Below the pieces are notes generated by a model, which saw only the letters and a program-made list of their open reading frames with translations, did no database searches and was not told the origin of the DNA. The translations under genes and the position numbers were made by a program. A DNA stretch of 64,000 bases, from assembly GCA_024655885.1 (NCBI GenBank), contig JANLFN010000002.1, positions 62,001 through 126,000 on the forward strand, in the 5' to 3' direction. The stretch is from Eubacteriales bacterium. GTDB lineage: Bacteria; Bacillota; Clostridia; Acetivibrionales; JANLFN01. Shown in pieces: positions 8,502 to 17,808 of the stretch. Position 1 is the stretch's first letter; each line of letters starts with the position of its first letter.

Positions 8502-9224
8502 CTATTTTCTTTTTACCGTGGCCTGGGCATCCTGGCGGACAGGCGCCGTAGCCCTATTGCTTTTTTTAAACTTGCATAGGACACCGAGAGGGCATTCCAT
8601 GCAGTCAGGTTTTTTTGAAAAGCAGTAGTGCCCGCCTATCCCGTCAATCTGCGCATGAAATTCATTAAACAGCCGGGTATCGTGCGGAAGGTTGCCCATA
8701 AAAAATTCCTGCATCTCCCTATAGCGGATATTCTCCTCAAAGAAGCCCAGCCTGTTAAATATCCTCCTCGTATACGCATCTACTACGAATATTGGTTTTT
8801 CAGCCGCATACAGAATTATACAGTCCGCGGTTTCTTCCCCTATTCCGTATAATTTCAGCAGTTCCTCTCTAAGGGCGTACATTTCCTGCTCAAAGAACCG
8901 GTCCGGACAGCTCCCGTACTTTTCCCTTAAAAGCATGCAAAAGCTTTTCAGCTTCCTTACTTTTTGCTTGTAAAACCGGGTGCTCCTTATCAGTTCTTCA
9001 AGTCTCTCGTCATCCGCTTCACATATACCCTCCACACTTAATAACTGTTGAGCTTTCAAATTGTCTATGGCCGTAACAACATTTTTCCACGATACAAACT
9101 GGGTTAAAATAGCCCCAACAGCTACCTCAAAGCTTGTATCCGCAGGCCACCAGTTTTTAGGGCCCGCTTTTTCGTACATCAGGTTGTATATATGCAGCAG
9201 CCTCTGTTCCATATTTCGCTTCAT
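8502..9224 (-). CDS. endonuclease III-like DNA repair protein (HhH-GPD, [4Fe-4S])
   Basis: Base-excision repair glycosylase/lyase family. Helix-hairpin-helix ELLKLYGIGEETADCIILYA is followed by the catalytic-region FVVDAYTRRIFNRLG and a C-terminal cluster motif C-x6-C-x2-C-x5-C (YCFSKKPDCMECPLGVLC). Family members use Lys in the hairpin and Asp in VDAYT; here the Lys position is Glu (GIGEETAD), as in the MIG/HP0602-like branch, which suggests a mono-functional or altered glycosylase. 240 residues. It ends with a basic tail. The flavin-reductase gene follows directly. Confidence 0.85.
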   Translation of the reverse strand: MKRNMEQRLLHIYNLMYEKAGPKNWWPADTSFEVAVGAILTQFVSWKNVVTAIDNLKAQQLLSVEGICEADDERLEELIRSTRFYKQKVRKLKSFCMLLREKYGSCPDRFFEQEMYALREELLKLYGIGEETADCIILYAAEKPIFVVDAYTRRIFNRLGFFEENIRYREMQEFFMGNLPHDTRLFNEFHAQIDGIGGHYCFSKKPDCMECPLGVLCKFKKSNRATAPVRQDAQATVKRK

Positions 9225-9417
9225 CCTTCATCCAACGTGCAGCAGTGCATTCATTCTATATATTATACACCTTATTTGGACCTTTTAGCTATATAAAATA
9301 GGTTCCAAGAATGGGCCAGGTAACATAACATAGAGAAAGACATATAATGTAATACCTGTGTTTTAGTTTAAACCCACAGTTCAAGTAATATAACATATTA
9401 ACGGGAGGATTGTATTT

Positions 9418-10854
9418 ATGCGTATGAGGAGAGAACGAACCGGAAAATCGAAAGCAACTGCGCCAAAGGTCTATGAGGATAAAATCATGACCGCCTACAG
9501 AAGCGGAAGCATTGACGAAGAAACAAAAATACTACTGTATCTGCGTCTTCTATTTGACACCGAGCACCTTTCCCGGGAATACATCCCCGATGCACCCATA
9601 AAAAGCGGTACCACCATTGTAGAGGAAATCTACAACTATATAGGAAAAAGAAATGCCAGAAAGGATATTGTCGAAGAGGCAAACCGCTATCTGGAATCGG
9701 CGGTTCCCCCTCTCGACAGGGTCTATACCAGTCCCGGCGGTTTTTTCACCCTGCACTATACGACCAAAGGGACGAATGCCGTTCCGGGTTCCGGCTCCCC
9801 GAACATTGAAGTTCCTGCCTATGTAAAAGCGGCAGGAGAATATTTTGACAGGAGCAAATATGTAACATGTGATTTGCGGGGTTTTAAAAAACCTGTCCTG
9901 GATTACGGAAAGGAAAGCTACCATGTTTACATATACGATCTGAAGGGAAAATACGGCATCACTTTCCCCATTTCATTCTATAATACGGGCAAGTACAAGC
10001 CAAGGGTGGCTTCCGGCTTTATCAGCATAGACAACAACTACTCAAGTGCCAAGGGCTTTAAGAAAAGCTGGGAGGATTGTCTGAAAGTGACGGCAGCCCA
10101 CGAATTCTTTCACGCGGTTCAAAACGCCTATAATGCGGATGCGGATTCCTGGTGGAAGGAGGCCTCGGCCACATGGAACGAAGATGAGGTATATGATTCG
10201 GTCAACGACTATTTCCAATATCTGGGTAATGTCTTCTCAGCCCCTGACAAGCCGTTGGAAAACAGCAGCTACGGCGGTGTGGTTTTTGCAAAATACCTGT
10301 CTGAAAACTACGGAGGCTACAGCATAATCAAGAGTATCTGGGAATGCCAGGCCGAAAGGTTCAGGAACAGCATAAACGCCATCGACTATGCCATAAGGCA
10401 GAGTTACAGCGGGGAAAACATCGGCACTCTATACGGCGGTTACGCGGCCTGCAATTTCAATCCCGCCCAGTACTACAGGGAAGGAAAGCTGTGGCAGCAG
10501 TCCGTTTCTATTAGAGACACCCATACGGCTTACCCCGTTGCGCAGAGGGATGGGAAGCTGGACCACCTGGCATCCAACTACCAGTTGTTCAAGCCATTTT
10601 CCCAGGGAAGTAAATCATTAAAAATAACGGTGGAAGGTTCAAAAGATGTAAATTGGGGGATTAAAGTGCAGAAAAGGCGGAAAATAGACGGCCTGTGCGA
10701 TGAAGCCAAAGTCAGGCTGGACAGCAGCCGTCAAAGAGCGGAAATCCTGTGCGACTCCTTTGGAGACTACTACAGCGAGGTGTGTCTCATCCCCGCAAAC
10801 CTTGAAAAGAATTTAGACGGAGCTGTATATAAATACTCCGCCGTGGTTGAATAA
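9418..10854 (+). CDS. putative zinc metalloprotease (MXAN_6640-like)
   Basis: 478 residues with an HExxH zinc motif (TAAHEFFHAVQNAY, around residue 228) and a downstream WWKEASATWNED that could supply the third ligand. The N-terminal part (SIDEETKILLYLRLLFD, SGTTIVEEI) and the middle region resemble the MXAN_6640 family of predicted metalloproteases. There is no signal peptide and the N-terminus is very basic (MRMRRERTGKSK), so export, if any, would be unconventional. GGGAGG precedes the ATG by 9 bases. A GC-rich hairpin lies after the stop. The C-terminal 120 residues look like a beta-sandwich. Confidence 0.7.
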   Translation: MRMRRERTGKSKATAPKVYEDKIMTAYRSGSIDEETKILLYLRLLFDTEHLSREYIPDAPIKSGTTIVEEIYNYIGKRNARKDIVEEANRYLESAVPPLDRVYTSPGGFFTLHYTTKGTNAVPGSGSPNIEVPAYVKAAGEYFDRSKYVTCDLRGFKKPVLDYGKESYHVYIYDLKGKYGITFPISFYNTGKYKPRVASGFISIDNNYSSAKGFKKSWEDCLKVTAAHEFFHAVQNAYNADADSWWKEASATWNEDEVYDSVNDYFQYLGNVFSAPDKPLENSSYGGVVFAKYLSENYGGYSIIKSIWECQAERFRNSINAIDYAIRQSYSGENIGTLYGGYAACNFNPAQYYREGKLWQQSVSIRDTHTAYPVAQRDGKLDHLASNYQLFKPFSQGSKSLKITVEGSKDVNWGIKVQKRRKIDGLCDEAKVRLDSSRQRAEILCDSFGDYYSEVCLIPANLEKNLDGAVYKYSAVVE

Positions 10855-10884
10855 AATTAGGCGGGAGCAGGTATATTTTGGGGA

Positions 10885-10911
10885 AGGAGGGGACCGGTCC
10901 GTCCCCCTGCC
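10885..10911. repeat. GGGGAC hairpin repeat between convergent genes
   Basis: GGGGAC-CGGTCC-GTCCCC forms a compact hairpin flanked by AGG and CCT. It resembles the dispersed GGGGACGG repeat seen near 0.78 kb and sits exactly between two convergent stop codons, where it may act as a terminator. Confidence 0.4.
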
Positions 10912-12252
10912 TTACCCCATTTTCTCACAGGCCCTCGCCAGCCTGTCCAGGGTACTGCAGTCAAGCATGGTGCAGTGTCTCCTGAACCCCTCCATACCCG
11001 CAATCCGGCTCCATTCCGCTTCCGGGACGGGATTAAGCCAGAGGATTTTTTTAACCTTTGAAGCCAGCACCCTGATTTTCTCTATGGTCTTATCCGTTTC
11101 CAGGGTCTTGGCATCGCTTACAATAAGCACAATGGTTGATGAATTAAGCTTTGCATGGGCCTCTTCCAGTATATGGGACACCGCCGTGTTGATATTGGTT
11201 CCCTTTCTCCACACGCTGCTGTTCACAATTTGCTGTTCAAAGCCCGGCAGATTTACAAACTCACGGAGATTCAGGCGCTCCACCTCTTCGGAAAAAATAT
11301 AGCTGTCCGCCGCCGCATGGGAATGCATTCCCATCATAAATTGAAGCACAAAGCCTGAAAACCTGTACATGGATGCCGACACATCACACAGCATCAGGTA
11401 TTTGTCCTTTCTCTTGGGACGTTTTTTATATTCCAGCCTGAACTGCACAGCCCCGGTACTGAGGTTGCTCCGGATGGTTTTCCTTATATCCAGCCTTGCT
11501 TTTTTGCTGCTCCTCCTGTACCGCCGGGAGGCTTTCTTCTTAAGCTTCTCCACCATCAGTTGAATCAGGCGCACCACCTGGGGAATGTCGGCGTCGCCGA
11601 TGCCGCTGATATTTTTGTATAAAAGGCTTTTTTCCCTGCGCATTTCATTATTTACATTCCACGCCAGTATTCCGGCTTCAGAGGGCAGTTCCCCGAATAT
11701 ATCTTCCGCCGGATCCCAATTTCCTTCCAGCCTTTGTTTCATGCTGTTCAGCTTCCCGTGGACAAGGCCCTCCACCAGCGAGCGGAACTCCGGCCTTACA
11801 TTCTTGCCGTAGGAGGTTTTCTCGAGAAAATCCAGGATGCTCTTCTTTTCCTCTCCAGTCAGGCTGGCGTACACCATCTTTTGTTCATCCGAAAGCCTGA
11901 TTTCCTTTTCCTGGAATTTCAATTTCGACACCTCTTCGCTGATTTCCCGCTTTCTCCGGCTGATTTCCTCCAGCTTTTGATTCACATATTCCACCCTTTC
12001 CCCGGGAGGGACAAAAAATGAATCAAAGGACTTTGAAAAAATCCTCCTTTCCTCCTCCCCCTTTGCAAGGCATGCGGCCAAAGACGTCTTGACCTGATCC
12101 CGGTCAAGGGCATTCACGTAGTTTAAGGCCTGTACCGCATCCATGGATTCGGAAATGCTCACCCGGATTCCGGCCATTCTTAAAACATCAATGAACTCAA
12201 CTATGTTCTCCGTCAACAAATCCGCTGAATCCCCCGCTCTTATAAAATTCAA
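10912..12252 (-). CDS. CoxE-like VWA-domain protein
   Basis: 446 residues. The C-terminal half is a von Willebrand A domain with a MIDAS motif (LMLCDVSASMYRFSGF, DxSxS) and STIVLIVSDAKTLE. The N-terminal half is helical and charged (FIDVLRMAGIRVSISE start typical of CoxE/YehP-type proteins). The gene starts inside the 3' end of the MoxR-type ATPase gene (56-base overlap), so the pair is co-translated. MoxR/VWA pairs act as chaperones that insert metal or remodel partner complexes; the client is not evident here. A shorter TTG start at about 12214 cannot be excluded. Confidence 0.8.
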   Translation of the reverse strand: MNFIRAGDSADLLTENIVEFIDVLRMAGIRVSISESMDAVQALNYVNALDRDQVKTSLAACLAKGEEERRIFSKSFDSFFVPPGERVEYVNQKLEEISRRKREISEEVSKLKFQEKEIRLSDEQKMVYASLTGEEKKSILDFLEKTSYGKNVRPEFRSLVEGLVHGKLNSMKQRLEGNWDPAEDIFGELPSEAGILAWNVNNEMRREKSLLYKNISGIGDADIPQVVRLIQLMVEKLKKKASRRYRRSSKKARLDIRKTIRSNLSTGAVQFRLEYKKRPKRKDKYLMLCDVSASMYRFSGFVLQFMMGMHSHAAADSYIFSEEVERLNLREFVNLPGFEQQIVNSSVWRKGTNINTAVSHILEEAHAKLNSSTIVLIVSDAKTLETDKTIEKIRVLASKVKKILWLNPVPEAEWSRIAGMEGFRRHCTMLDCSTLDRLARACEKMG

Positions 12253-13123
12253 CCAGGTCTTCCCTGCTTTTCAGCACAAAGCCTATGGTCTTTTCAGTCC
12301 CGTCTTCGTCCAGCCGTTTTTTATCCAGCGCCATCAGCGCAGCTACCCAATCCAGGGTTTCCGCAATGGACGGTTTTTTAAAAATCCTGTCGTTGTTTCT
12401 TAGATAGGCCGCCGCTGCCGCCACATCCCTCGCAAGCTTCTCCGATACCCCGGGCAGCCTTGCGTTTATAATCCTTACTTCCTTTTCAACCGAAGGATAA
12501 TCTATGAAAAGGTACGCACACCTTCTTTTCAAAGCATCCGAAAGCTGTCTTGTATTGTTGCTTGTGAGGATAACCACCGGCTTGTTTTTTGCCCTGACGG
12601 TGCCCAGCTCGGGTATGGAAACCTGAAAGTCCGACAGTATTTCAAGCAGAAAGGCTTCAAATTCCTCGTCGGTTTTATCGATTTCATCTATGAGCAGCAC
12701 CGACTGCTTTTCACTGTTTATGGCTTTAAGGAGCGGACGTTCCAGCAGAAAATCCTCGGTGAACAGGCTTCCAAGCTTTGAAAGCTGATCCTCAATACTG
12801 TAGCAGGCGTTGTTTCCGCCGGCTTTTCCTCCTTCGCCGTTCCCCTGTGCCAGGCCAAGCTGTATGCTCAGCAGCTGCTTCTGATAGTTCCACTCGTAAA
12901 GGGCTTTGGATTCATCCAGTCCCTCGTAGCACTGCAGCCGGATAAGCTCCGCCCCCAATGCGGAGGCAAGGACCTTTGCGACTTCCGTTTTGCCCACACC
13001 GGCCGCTCCCTCTATCAATAAAGGCTTCCCCAGTTTTAGGGCAATATAAACGGTTATAAGAAAATCCTCTTCAAATATATAGCTCTCGGCATCCAGCGAC
13101 CTGCGAAGAGTCATAAGATCCAT
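12197..13123 (-). CDS. MoxR-family AAA+ ATPase
   Basis: 308 residues. Walker A GAAGVGKTEVAKVLA, Walker B SVLLIDEIDKTDEEFEAFLLEIL, sensor-1 VILTSNNTRQLSDALKRRC and the arginine-finger region of MoxR proteins are all visible. It is the partner of the overlapping VWA gene. A glycine/asparagine-rich insertion (GNGEGGKAGGNNA) sits about residue 105. The start ATG is preceded by AGAGAGG. The complex probably matures or activates another enzyme, as established for other MoxR/CoxE systems; no client gene is adjacent. Confidence 0.88.
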   Translation of the reverse strand: MDLMTLRRSLDAESYIFEEDFLITVYIALKLGKPLLIEGAAGVGKTEVAKVLASALGAELIRLQCYEGLDESKALYEWNYQKQLLSIQLGLAQGNGEGGKAGGNNACYSIEDQLSKLGSLFTEDFLLERPLLKAINSEKQSVLLIDEIDKTDEEFEAFLLEILSDFQVSIPELGTVRAKNKPVVILTSNNTRQLSDALKRRCAYLFIDYPSVEKEVRIINARLPGVSEKLARDVAAAAAYLRNNDRIFKKPSIAETLDWVAALMALDKKRLDEDGTEKTIGFVLKSREDLVEFYKSGGFSGFVDGEHS

Positions 13124-13251
13124 AGAATTGACCTCTCTTTGTCGTATTTGTTCTCTTGAAAATGTTCATCAAGCACCTTGCTTTTTATCTTTCCACTATT
13201 TTATCACTTGTAACATCCTATTGCCCGATTAAATATTTGGATTTGCAGCGC

Positions 13252-13986
13252 TTATTTCCCAATGGCCACCGTAATTATGTAATAAACAAAAGGAATTAAA
13301 ACACCAGGGAGCAAATTCCCCACCTTGATCCTTTTAAACTCCAGGAGGTTGGTTCCTATGGCCATAATCAGGATGCTTCCCACAAGGGATACCTGCGTTA
13401 CCACGGCATCTGCCAGCCAGGGTTTTATAAAACCGGCCAGCAGCGTTATGCTTCCCTGGTAAATCAAAACCGTAAGAGCTGAAAGCGCAACGCCTATTCC
13501 CATGGAGGCGGCGAAAACAACCGAGGTAACACAGTCCAGGATTGACTTTGCCAGGAGGGTTGTGGCGTTTCCCGTCAGACCGTCTTCAATTGAGCCCACA
13601 ATGGCCATTGCCCCCACGCAAAATACAAGACTCGCGGTGACAAACCCTTCCGCCACATTTCCTCCGCTTTTCATGAATCTGCTCTGAATCCACGATCCCA
13701 TTTTTTCCAGCTTGTTCTCTATATCCAGGAGCTCCCCTATAATCCCTCCCAGGACCAGACTGAAAATCATGGTCATAATGTACTGCCTGTCCAATTTTCC
13801 GCCGTCCGCAACCTTATATATCCCCTGCAGTGCGCCGGATATGCCGATAAACAGCACCGACAGGCCGACGCCCTGCATAATGATATTTTTAAACCTCTGG
13901 GGAAGTCCGTTTTTGATAAAGCTCCCTGCAACCCCTCCGGCAACCACCACAGCCGCATTTACAATAGTCCCTAATCCAATCATCAT
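13252..13986 (-). CDS. DUF554 family membrane protein
   Basis: 244 residues with about seven hydrophobic segments. It begins MIGLGTIVNAAVVVAGGVAGSFIKNGLPQRF and carries VGAMAIVGSIEDGLTGN and AASMGIGVALSA, all typical of the DUF554 (YdfK) family of likely transporters. The substrate is unknown. It is monocistronic, with AGGGG before tandem ATGs. Confidence 0.85.
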   Translation of the reverse strand: MMIGLGTIVNAAVVVAGGVAGSFIKNGLPQRFKNIIMQGVGLSVLFIGISGALQGIYKVADGGKLDRQYIMTMIFSLVLGGIIGELLDIENKLEKMGSWIQSRFMKSGGNVAEGFVTASLVFCVGAMAIVGSIEDGLTGNATTLLAKSILDCVTSVVFAASMGIGVALSALTVLIYQGSITLLAGFIKPWLADAVVTQVSLVGSILIMAIGTNLLEFKRIKVGNLLPGVLIPFVYYIITVAIGK

Positions 13987-14079
13987 TTCAACCCCTTAGC
14001 TAAAATTAAACAGCTTTTTATATTATATCACTTAAATGGAAGAGGGACGAATACTACTTTGCTAATTTCTTGTATTTTC

Positions 14080-15441
14080 TTATGTTTTTTGGGAATTGGC
14101 GGCTTTAGCCTCTTCCCACAGCCTATCCGCCGTATCCGCCCATTTTTGAGATATCTCACGGCACTTTTCGGTAAGTTTTTCTACGGGTTCGCCGTCCATG
14201 GGCTGGGTGGAGTGAGCTCCCGATTTTATAACCATAGTCTTCAACCTGTCGGGGTTATCCAGCAGCGGGCACGGCCTCAGATGGTTTTTATTGAAGGGAA
14301 TGTTCTCCTTATACTGCATGAATAACGGCGATTTCAAGGATTCAAGCAGGCTCACGTCACGGATGTTCACGTTGGAATAGTGTATAAATGCGCAGGGCTC
14401 CACATCTCCGCCGGCATTAATATGGAGGTAGTGCCTCCCTCCCGCAATACAGCCGTTTACATACTCACCGTCATTCCAAAAATCCAGAACGAATACGGGT
14501 TTGGTCTCCCTGAACTTTCTTACCTGGTAGTACATGAATTTCCGCTGTTCGGGAGTTGCCAGCAAATCGGGTACGGCTCTCTTTCCCAGGGGCATATAAG
14601 TAAAGTACCAGCCGAATTTGCAGCCTTTGTCAATCATCAGGTCCACATATTCCTCACTACCCACCACTTCGGTGTTCTTGCTGTGGTAGCAGGTTGAGTA
14701 GCCGAAAGCCAAACCATGTTCCTTGAGTATATCCATGGCTTTCATAATTTTTTTATAAGTTCCCCTGCCTCTCCGCATATCCGTCTCTGTTTCAAAGCCT
14801 TCTATGCTGACGGCCAACGCCAGGTTGCCCACTCTCTGCATATCCTTTGCAAAGGCTTCATCCATAAGCGTCGCGTTGGTAAAGGCCAGGAACATGCAGT
14901 CATGATGTTTTTCAGCCAGCCGGATCAGGTCATCCTTCCGCATCAGAGGCTCCCCTCCCGAATACAGGTAAAAATAAATCCCCAGCTTTTTGCCCTCATT
15001 AATAATCCTGTCCATGGTTTCCAGGCTGAGGCTTGAGCCCCTGTCGTACTCTGACGCCCAGCATCCCGTACAGCTTAAATTGCAGGCAGCCGTCGGGTCC
15101 ATAAGAACAGCCCAGGGTACCGCGCAATGATGCTTTTTTCTGTTTTTTTCGGTAATCTTGCCGCCTATGAGAGATGCATTCACAACAAAGTTGAGGAGTA
15201 TTTTTTGAATCACGTTGGGGTGCAGATCATGCAATGCGTTTCTAATTAAAAGATTCCAGTTGTTTTTATCGTCTTTTATAATATGCCTTGTTTTTTCAAT
15301 GGTGTTTTTATATGCCCCTGTCAGATCAAACCTTTCAATCTTATCCAAAAGTCCGGGCAGGTTTTTATCGGGATCTTTTAAGACATAGTTCAGTGAATGC
15401 TTTAACATAATTGAAGCAATAAAATGCCGAGCAGACCTCAT
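14080..15441 (-). CDS. radical SAM protein with SPASM-like C-terminus
   Basis: 453 residues. The radical SAM cluster motif is MDPTAACNLSCTGCWASEYD (C-x3-C-x2-C), followed by YLYSGGEPLMRKDD. A C-terminal cysteine cluster (NGCIAGGRHYLHINAGGDVEPCAF, then RPCPLLDNP) suggests one or two auxiliary iron-sulfur clusters. The N-terminal about 110 residues are helical and not part of the radical SAM core. I begin at the ATG coding MRSARHF because GAAGGGTGA lies just upstream. No peptide precursor or obvious substrate gene is adjacent, so function is open. Confidence 0.82.
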   Translation of the reverse strand: MRSARHFIASIMLKHSLNYVLKDPDKNLPGLLDKIERFDLTGAYKNTIEKTRHIIKDDKNNWNLLIRNALHDLHPNVIQKILLNFVVNASLIGGKITEKNRKKHHCAVPWAVLMDPTAACNLSCTGCWASEYDRGSSLSLETMDRIINEGKKLGIYFYLYSGGEPLMRKDDLIRLAEKHHDCMFLAFTNATLMDEAFAKDMQRVGNLALAVSIEGFETETDMRRGRGTYKKIMKAMDILKEHGLAFGYSTCYHSKNTEVVGSEEYVDLMIDKGCKFGWYFTYMPLGKRAVPDLLATPEQRKFMYYQVRKFRETKPVFVLDFWNDGEYVNGCIAGGRHYLHINAGGDVEPCAFIHYSNVNIRDVSLLESLKSPLFMQYKENIPFNKNHLRPCPLLDNPDRLKTMVIKSGAHSTQPMDGEPVEKLTEKCREISQKWADTADRLWEEAKAANSQKT

Positions 15442-15602
15442 GGAAATCACCCTTCACCTATTTATCTTATTTACTTCAATCCATGTTATAATTATATTTT
15501 TAAAACATTTTAAAAATACTAGCTTTCACAAAATATATATCGCAAAGCCGGTTGCTCATATGGCCCCCGTACTTCTATAGACCCCATCCGGCGGAATGGA
15601 CC

Positions 15603-16946
15603 TTATTTATTCAAGCCTCTCGCTACAATGTCCATCAACCGGTCCCTGGAGTTCAACTCGGGATTGTCAATCACAAGCTCCAGAAGTCTGTCCAGCATCT
15701 CCCCTATTTCCTTTCCACGCTTAAAGCCGAGGCTCATCAAATCGTTGCCGTCTACAGCCAGGTCCTTTAGGTCCATGCACTCACCTTTTTCCTTGATCCC
15801 GTAAAAAATGCTCCGGATGCGCTCCAGCTCCTTGAGCCTGCTCTCTGAATATTGGGGATTCTGCGCCCTCTTGTCTGCCTCTTTCACCTTGAGCAGGTCG
15901 AGGAACAGGTCCTCACCCAGCTGACGGACAAACCTTTTTACCGACTTCGGGCTTGGTTCAATGTTTTTGTCATGGTATTCTATCAAGTCCAATATGCTTT
16001 TAGCGGACTTATTATCAAACCTGAGTCTTTTCAAAACCTGTCCCGCTATGTTTGCACTTTCACGGGGATGTCCGTAGAAGTGGTCTATTCCCGCGGCATC
16101 GGTGGTTTTGGTTCCGGGTTTTCCTATATCGTGCAGCAGCATGGTCCAGCGGAGTATTTTATCTCCGGCAATGCAGCCCACGGATCTTAAGGTATGTTCC
16201 GCCACATCATAAATGTGGTATGGATGCTTCTGGCCTGTACTAAAGCAGGGTATGAATTCGGGAAGAATATATTGAAGCAGTCCCGTATCGTTTAAAAGTG
16301 AAAACTTCAAAGGGTGTTGGGACAGTAAAATTTTTGTCAGCTCATCCCTGATTCTCTCCCCGCTTATCTTATCAATCAGGGAGCTGTTTTCCCGAATGGA
16401 ATGAAAAGTGCCCTCCTCCATGGAAAAATCCAGCTGGGCGCAAAACCGGACGGCTCTCAGCATCCTGAGGGCATCCTCGCCGAACCTGCGGGCCGGGTCC
16501 CCCACGGTACGGATGACACGGCGGGAAATATCCTCCATGCCGTTGTAAAAGTCGACATACCCGTGCAAAGGGTGGTATGCAATGGCGTTAACCGTAAAGT
16601 CCCGCCTTCCCAAATCCTCTTTAAGGGAAGACGTAAACCGCACGGTGCCGGGGCGGCGATGATCTATATATGCGCCTTCAGTCCTGTATGTAGTGACCTC
16701 GTAGCTGGCATCATTAGCCGGAAGAGTTACAGTACCGTGCTTGACTCCCGTATTAACGGTCTTTTTAAATAAGTTCTTCACTTCATGGGGTTTGGCATTT
16801 GTGGCAATATCCCAGTCCGACGGTATTCTGCCCAGGATACTGTCCCGTACACAGCCGCCCACCAGATATGCTTCAAACCCATGACCGTTTAGAGTCTCAA
16901 TAATTTCATGTACCTCAGGAGGAACCTCCATATTTTTTGTCTTCAT
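15603..16946 (-). CDS. cca: CCA tRNA nucleotidyltransferase / poly(A) polymerase family
   Basis: Adds or repairs the 3' CCA of tRNA. The nucleotidyltransferase head shows YLVGGCVRDSILGRIPSDWDIAT (GG and DxD catalytic motif), then RRPGTVRFTSSLKEDLGRRDFTVNA, and GEDALRMLRAVRFCAQLDF. A following HD domain contains LLHDIGKP and EYHDKN. 447 residues fits the class II bacterial enzymes with an HD domain. AAAGGTGA sits directly before the ATG. Alone in its transcription unit. Confidence 0.93.
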   Translation of the reverse strand: MKTKNMEVPPEVHEIIETLNGHGFEAYLVGGCVRDSILGRIPSDWDIATNAKPHEVKNLFKKTVNTGVKHGTVTLPANDASYEVTTYRTEGAYIDHRRPGTVRFTSSLKEDLGRRDFTVNAIAYHPLHGYVDFYNGMEDISRRVIRTVGDPARRFGEDALRMLRAVRFCAQLDFSMEEGTFHSIRENSSLIDKISGERIRDELTKILLSQHPLKFSLLNDTGLLQYILPEFIPCFSTGQKHPYHIYDVAEHTLRSVGCIAGDKILRWTMLLHDIGKPGTKTTDAAGIDHFYGHPRESANIAGQVLKRLRFDNKSAKSILDLIEYHDKNIEPSPKSVKRFVRQLGEDLFLDLLKVKEADKRAQNPQYSESRLKELERIRSIFYGIKEKGECMDLKDLAVDGNDLMSLGFKRGKEIGEMLDRLLELVIDNPELNSRDRLMDIVARGLNK

Positions 16947-17067
16947 TTCACCTTTTTCCTTACTAAAATTATGTCCGTATTATAGCCCATCCCACCAGGG
17001 ATTATTGCTTCGGCGGCGAAAAATCCGGCGCGGTGTGCAAAAATTACACGCCCTGCGGCGGAAAAGC

Positions 17068-17442
17068 TCAGTCGAACCTGTCAATGATGGCCCTCACCAC
17101 CTCGTCAAAGGGGAGCTGCCCAATCTGATCCATCAGCATATCCAACTGGGTTTTGCGCCTTAACGAACCGGAAAGCAAAATTTCAACCCTTTGACGCTTA
17201 TCAACTAAAACAGAGGTAACCTCAAAAACCCCTCCCAGGAGTCCTGCAATTACCAGTGCCTTTTCAGGAGAAATGGCGGCATTTCTGCTGGTGCCGCTGC
17301 TGCCGCTCCCGGCGCTGCTATTGTGTTTTCCGTCCTTACCGCCACTGCTGTTGTTCTTTGAACCCGTAGCCGCCGTATCTCCCACACCTAACCGGGCCGC
17401 AACTTCCTTGATTAATGAATCAAACTGGTCGGATGAAAACAA
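17068..17442 (-). CDS. small protein with Gly/Ser/Asn-rich linker, unknown function
   Basis: 124 residues starting at TTG, justified by AAGGAGG 7 bases upstream. An N-terminal helix (FDSLIKEVAARLGVG) is joined by a low-complexity S/G/N/K linker (about residues 24-55) to a C-terminal domain (VIAGLLGGVFEVTSVLVDKRQRVEILLSG). The C-terminus LPFDEVVRAIIDRF resembles a short helical hairpin. The preceding gene encodes a tiny membrane protein and the two are probably co-transcribed. I do not recognise a family. Confidence 0.65.
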   Translation of the reverse strand: MFSSDQFDSLIKEVAARLGVGDTAATGSKNNSSGGKDGKHNSSAGSGSSGTSRNAAISPEKALVIAGLLGGVFEVTSVLVDKRQRVEILLSGSLRRKTQLDMLMDQIGQLPFDEVVRAIIDRFD

Positions 17443-17464
17443 CGAGGTTCCTCCTTCTTGTTAA

Positions 17465-17596
17465 TTAAACCGTGGTAAAAATGGCCGGTTCCGTCGACAC
17501 AGTGGGCGGCGTGGCATTGCCGGTAATATAGATAATAAACAGCAGGGAAGTAATAACAAACAGCAGATTGTGTTGGGTCTCATCCGAAAGAGCCAT
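17465..17596 (-). CDS. 43-aa single-span membrane protein
   Basis: Short reading frame with a GGATGTG ribosome binding site a few bases before ATG. It codes for MALSDETQHN, one hydrophobic helix (LLFVITSLLFIIYI) and a Pro/Thr-rich tail (NATPPTVSTEP). It ends 22 bases before the TTG of the linker protein, so the pair forms a small operon. Function unknown. Confidence 0.6.
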   Translation of the reverse strand: MALSDETQHNLLFVITSLLFIIYITGNATPPTVSTEPAIFTTV

Positions 17597-17808
17597 GATC
17601 ATCACATCCTATGCGCAAAGATTACAATAGTATTATATTAATGCGGCTATCAGTTGTTGCAGGATTCTGCCCGGGTCAATTTGATGCCGCCAAGTCATCC
17701 CGACGGAATTTTGATTTGTGGCCCCACAACGGCTATTCCCACATGCCGGTTTGCATGGGCCGGCAATGGGGCCAAGGGACGAAATACCGTAATCTTTGAG
17801 TGCAAGCC

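Noticed and set aside
17719-17774. GGCCCCA/TGGGGCC nested hairpin after the PFL-family stop
   Set aside because: Considered as terminator or riboswitch; no T-run and no known aptamer features, so left unassigned.
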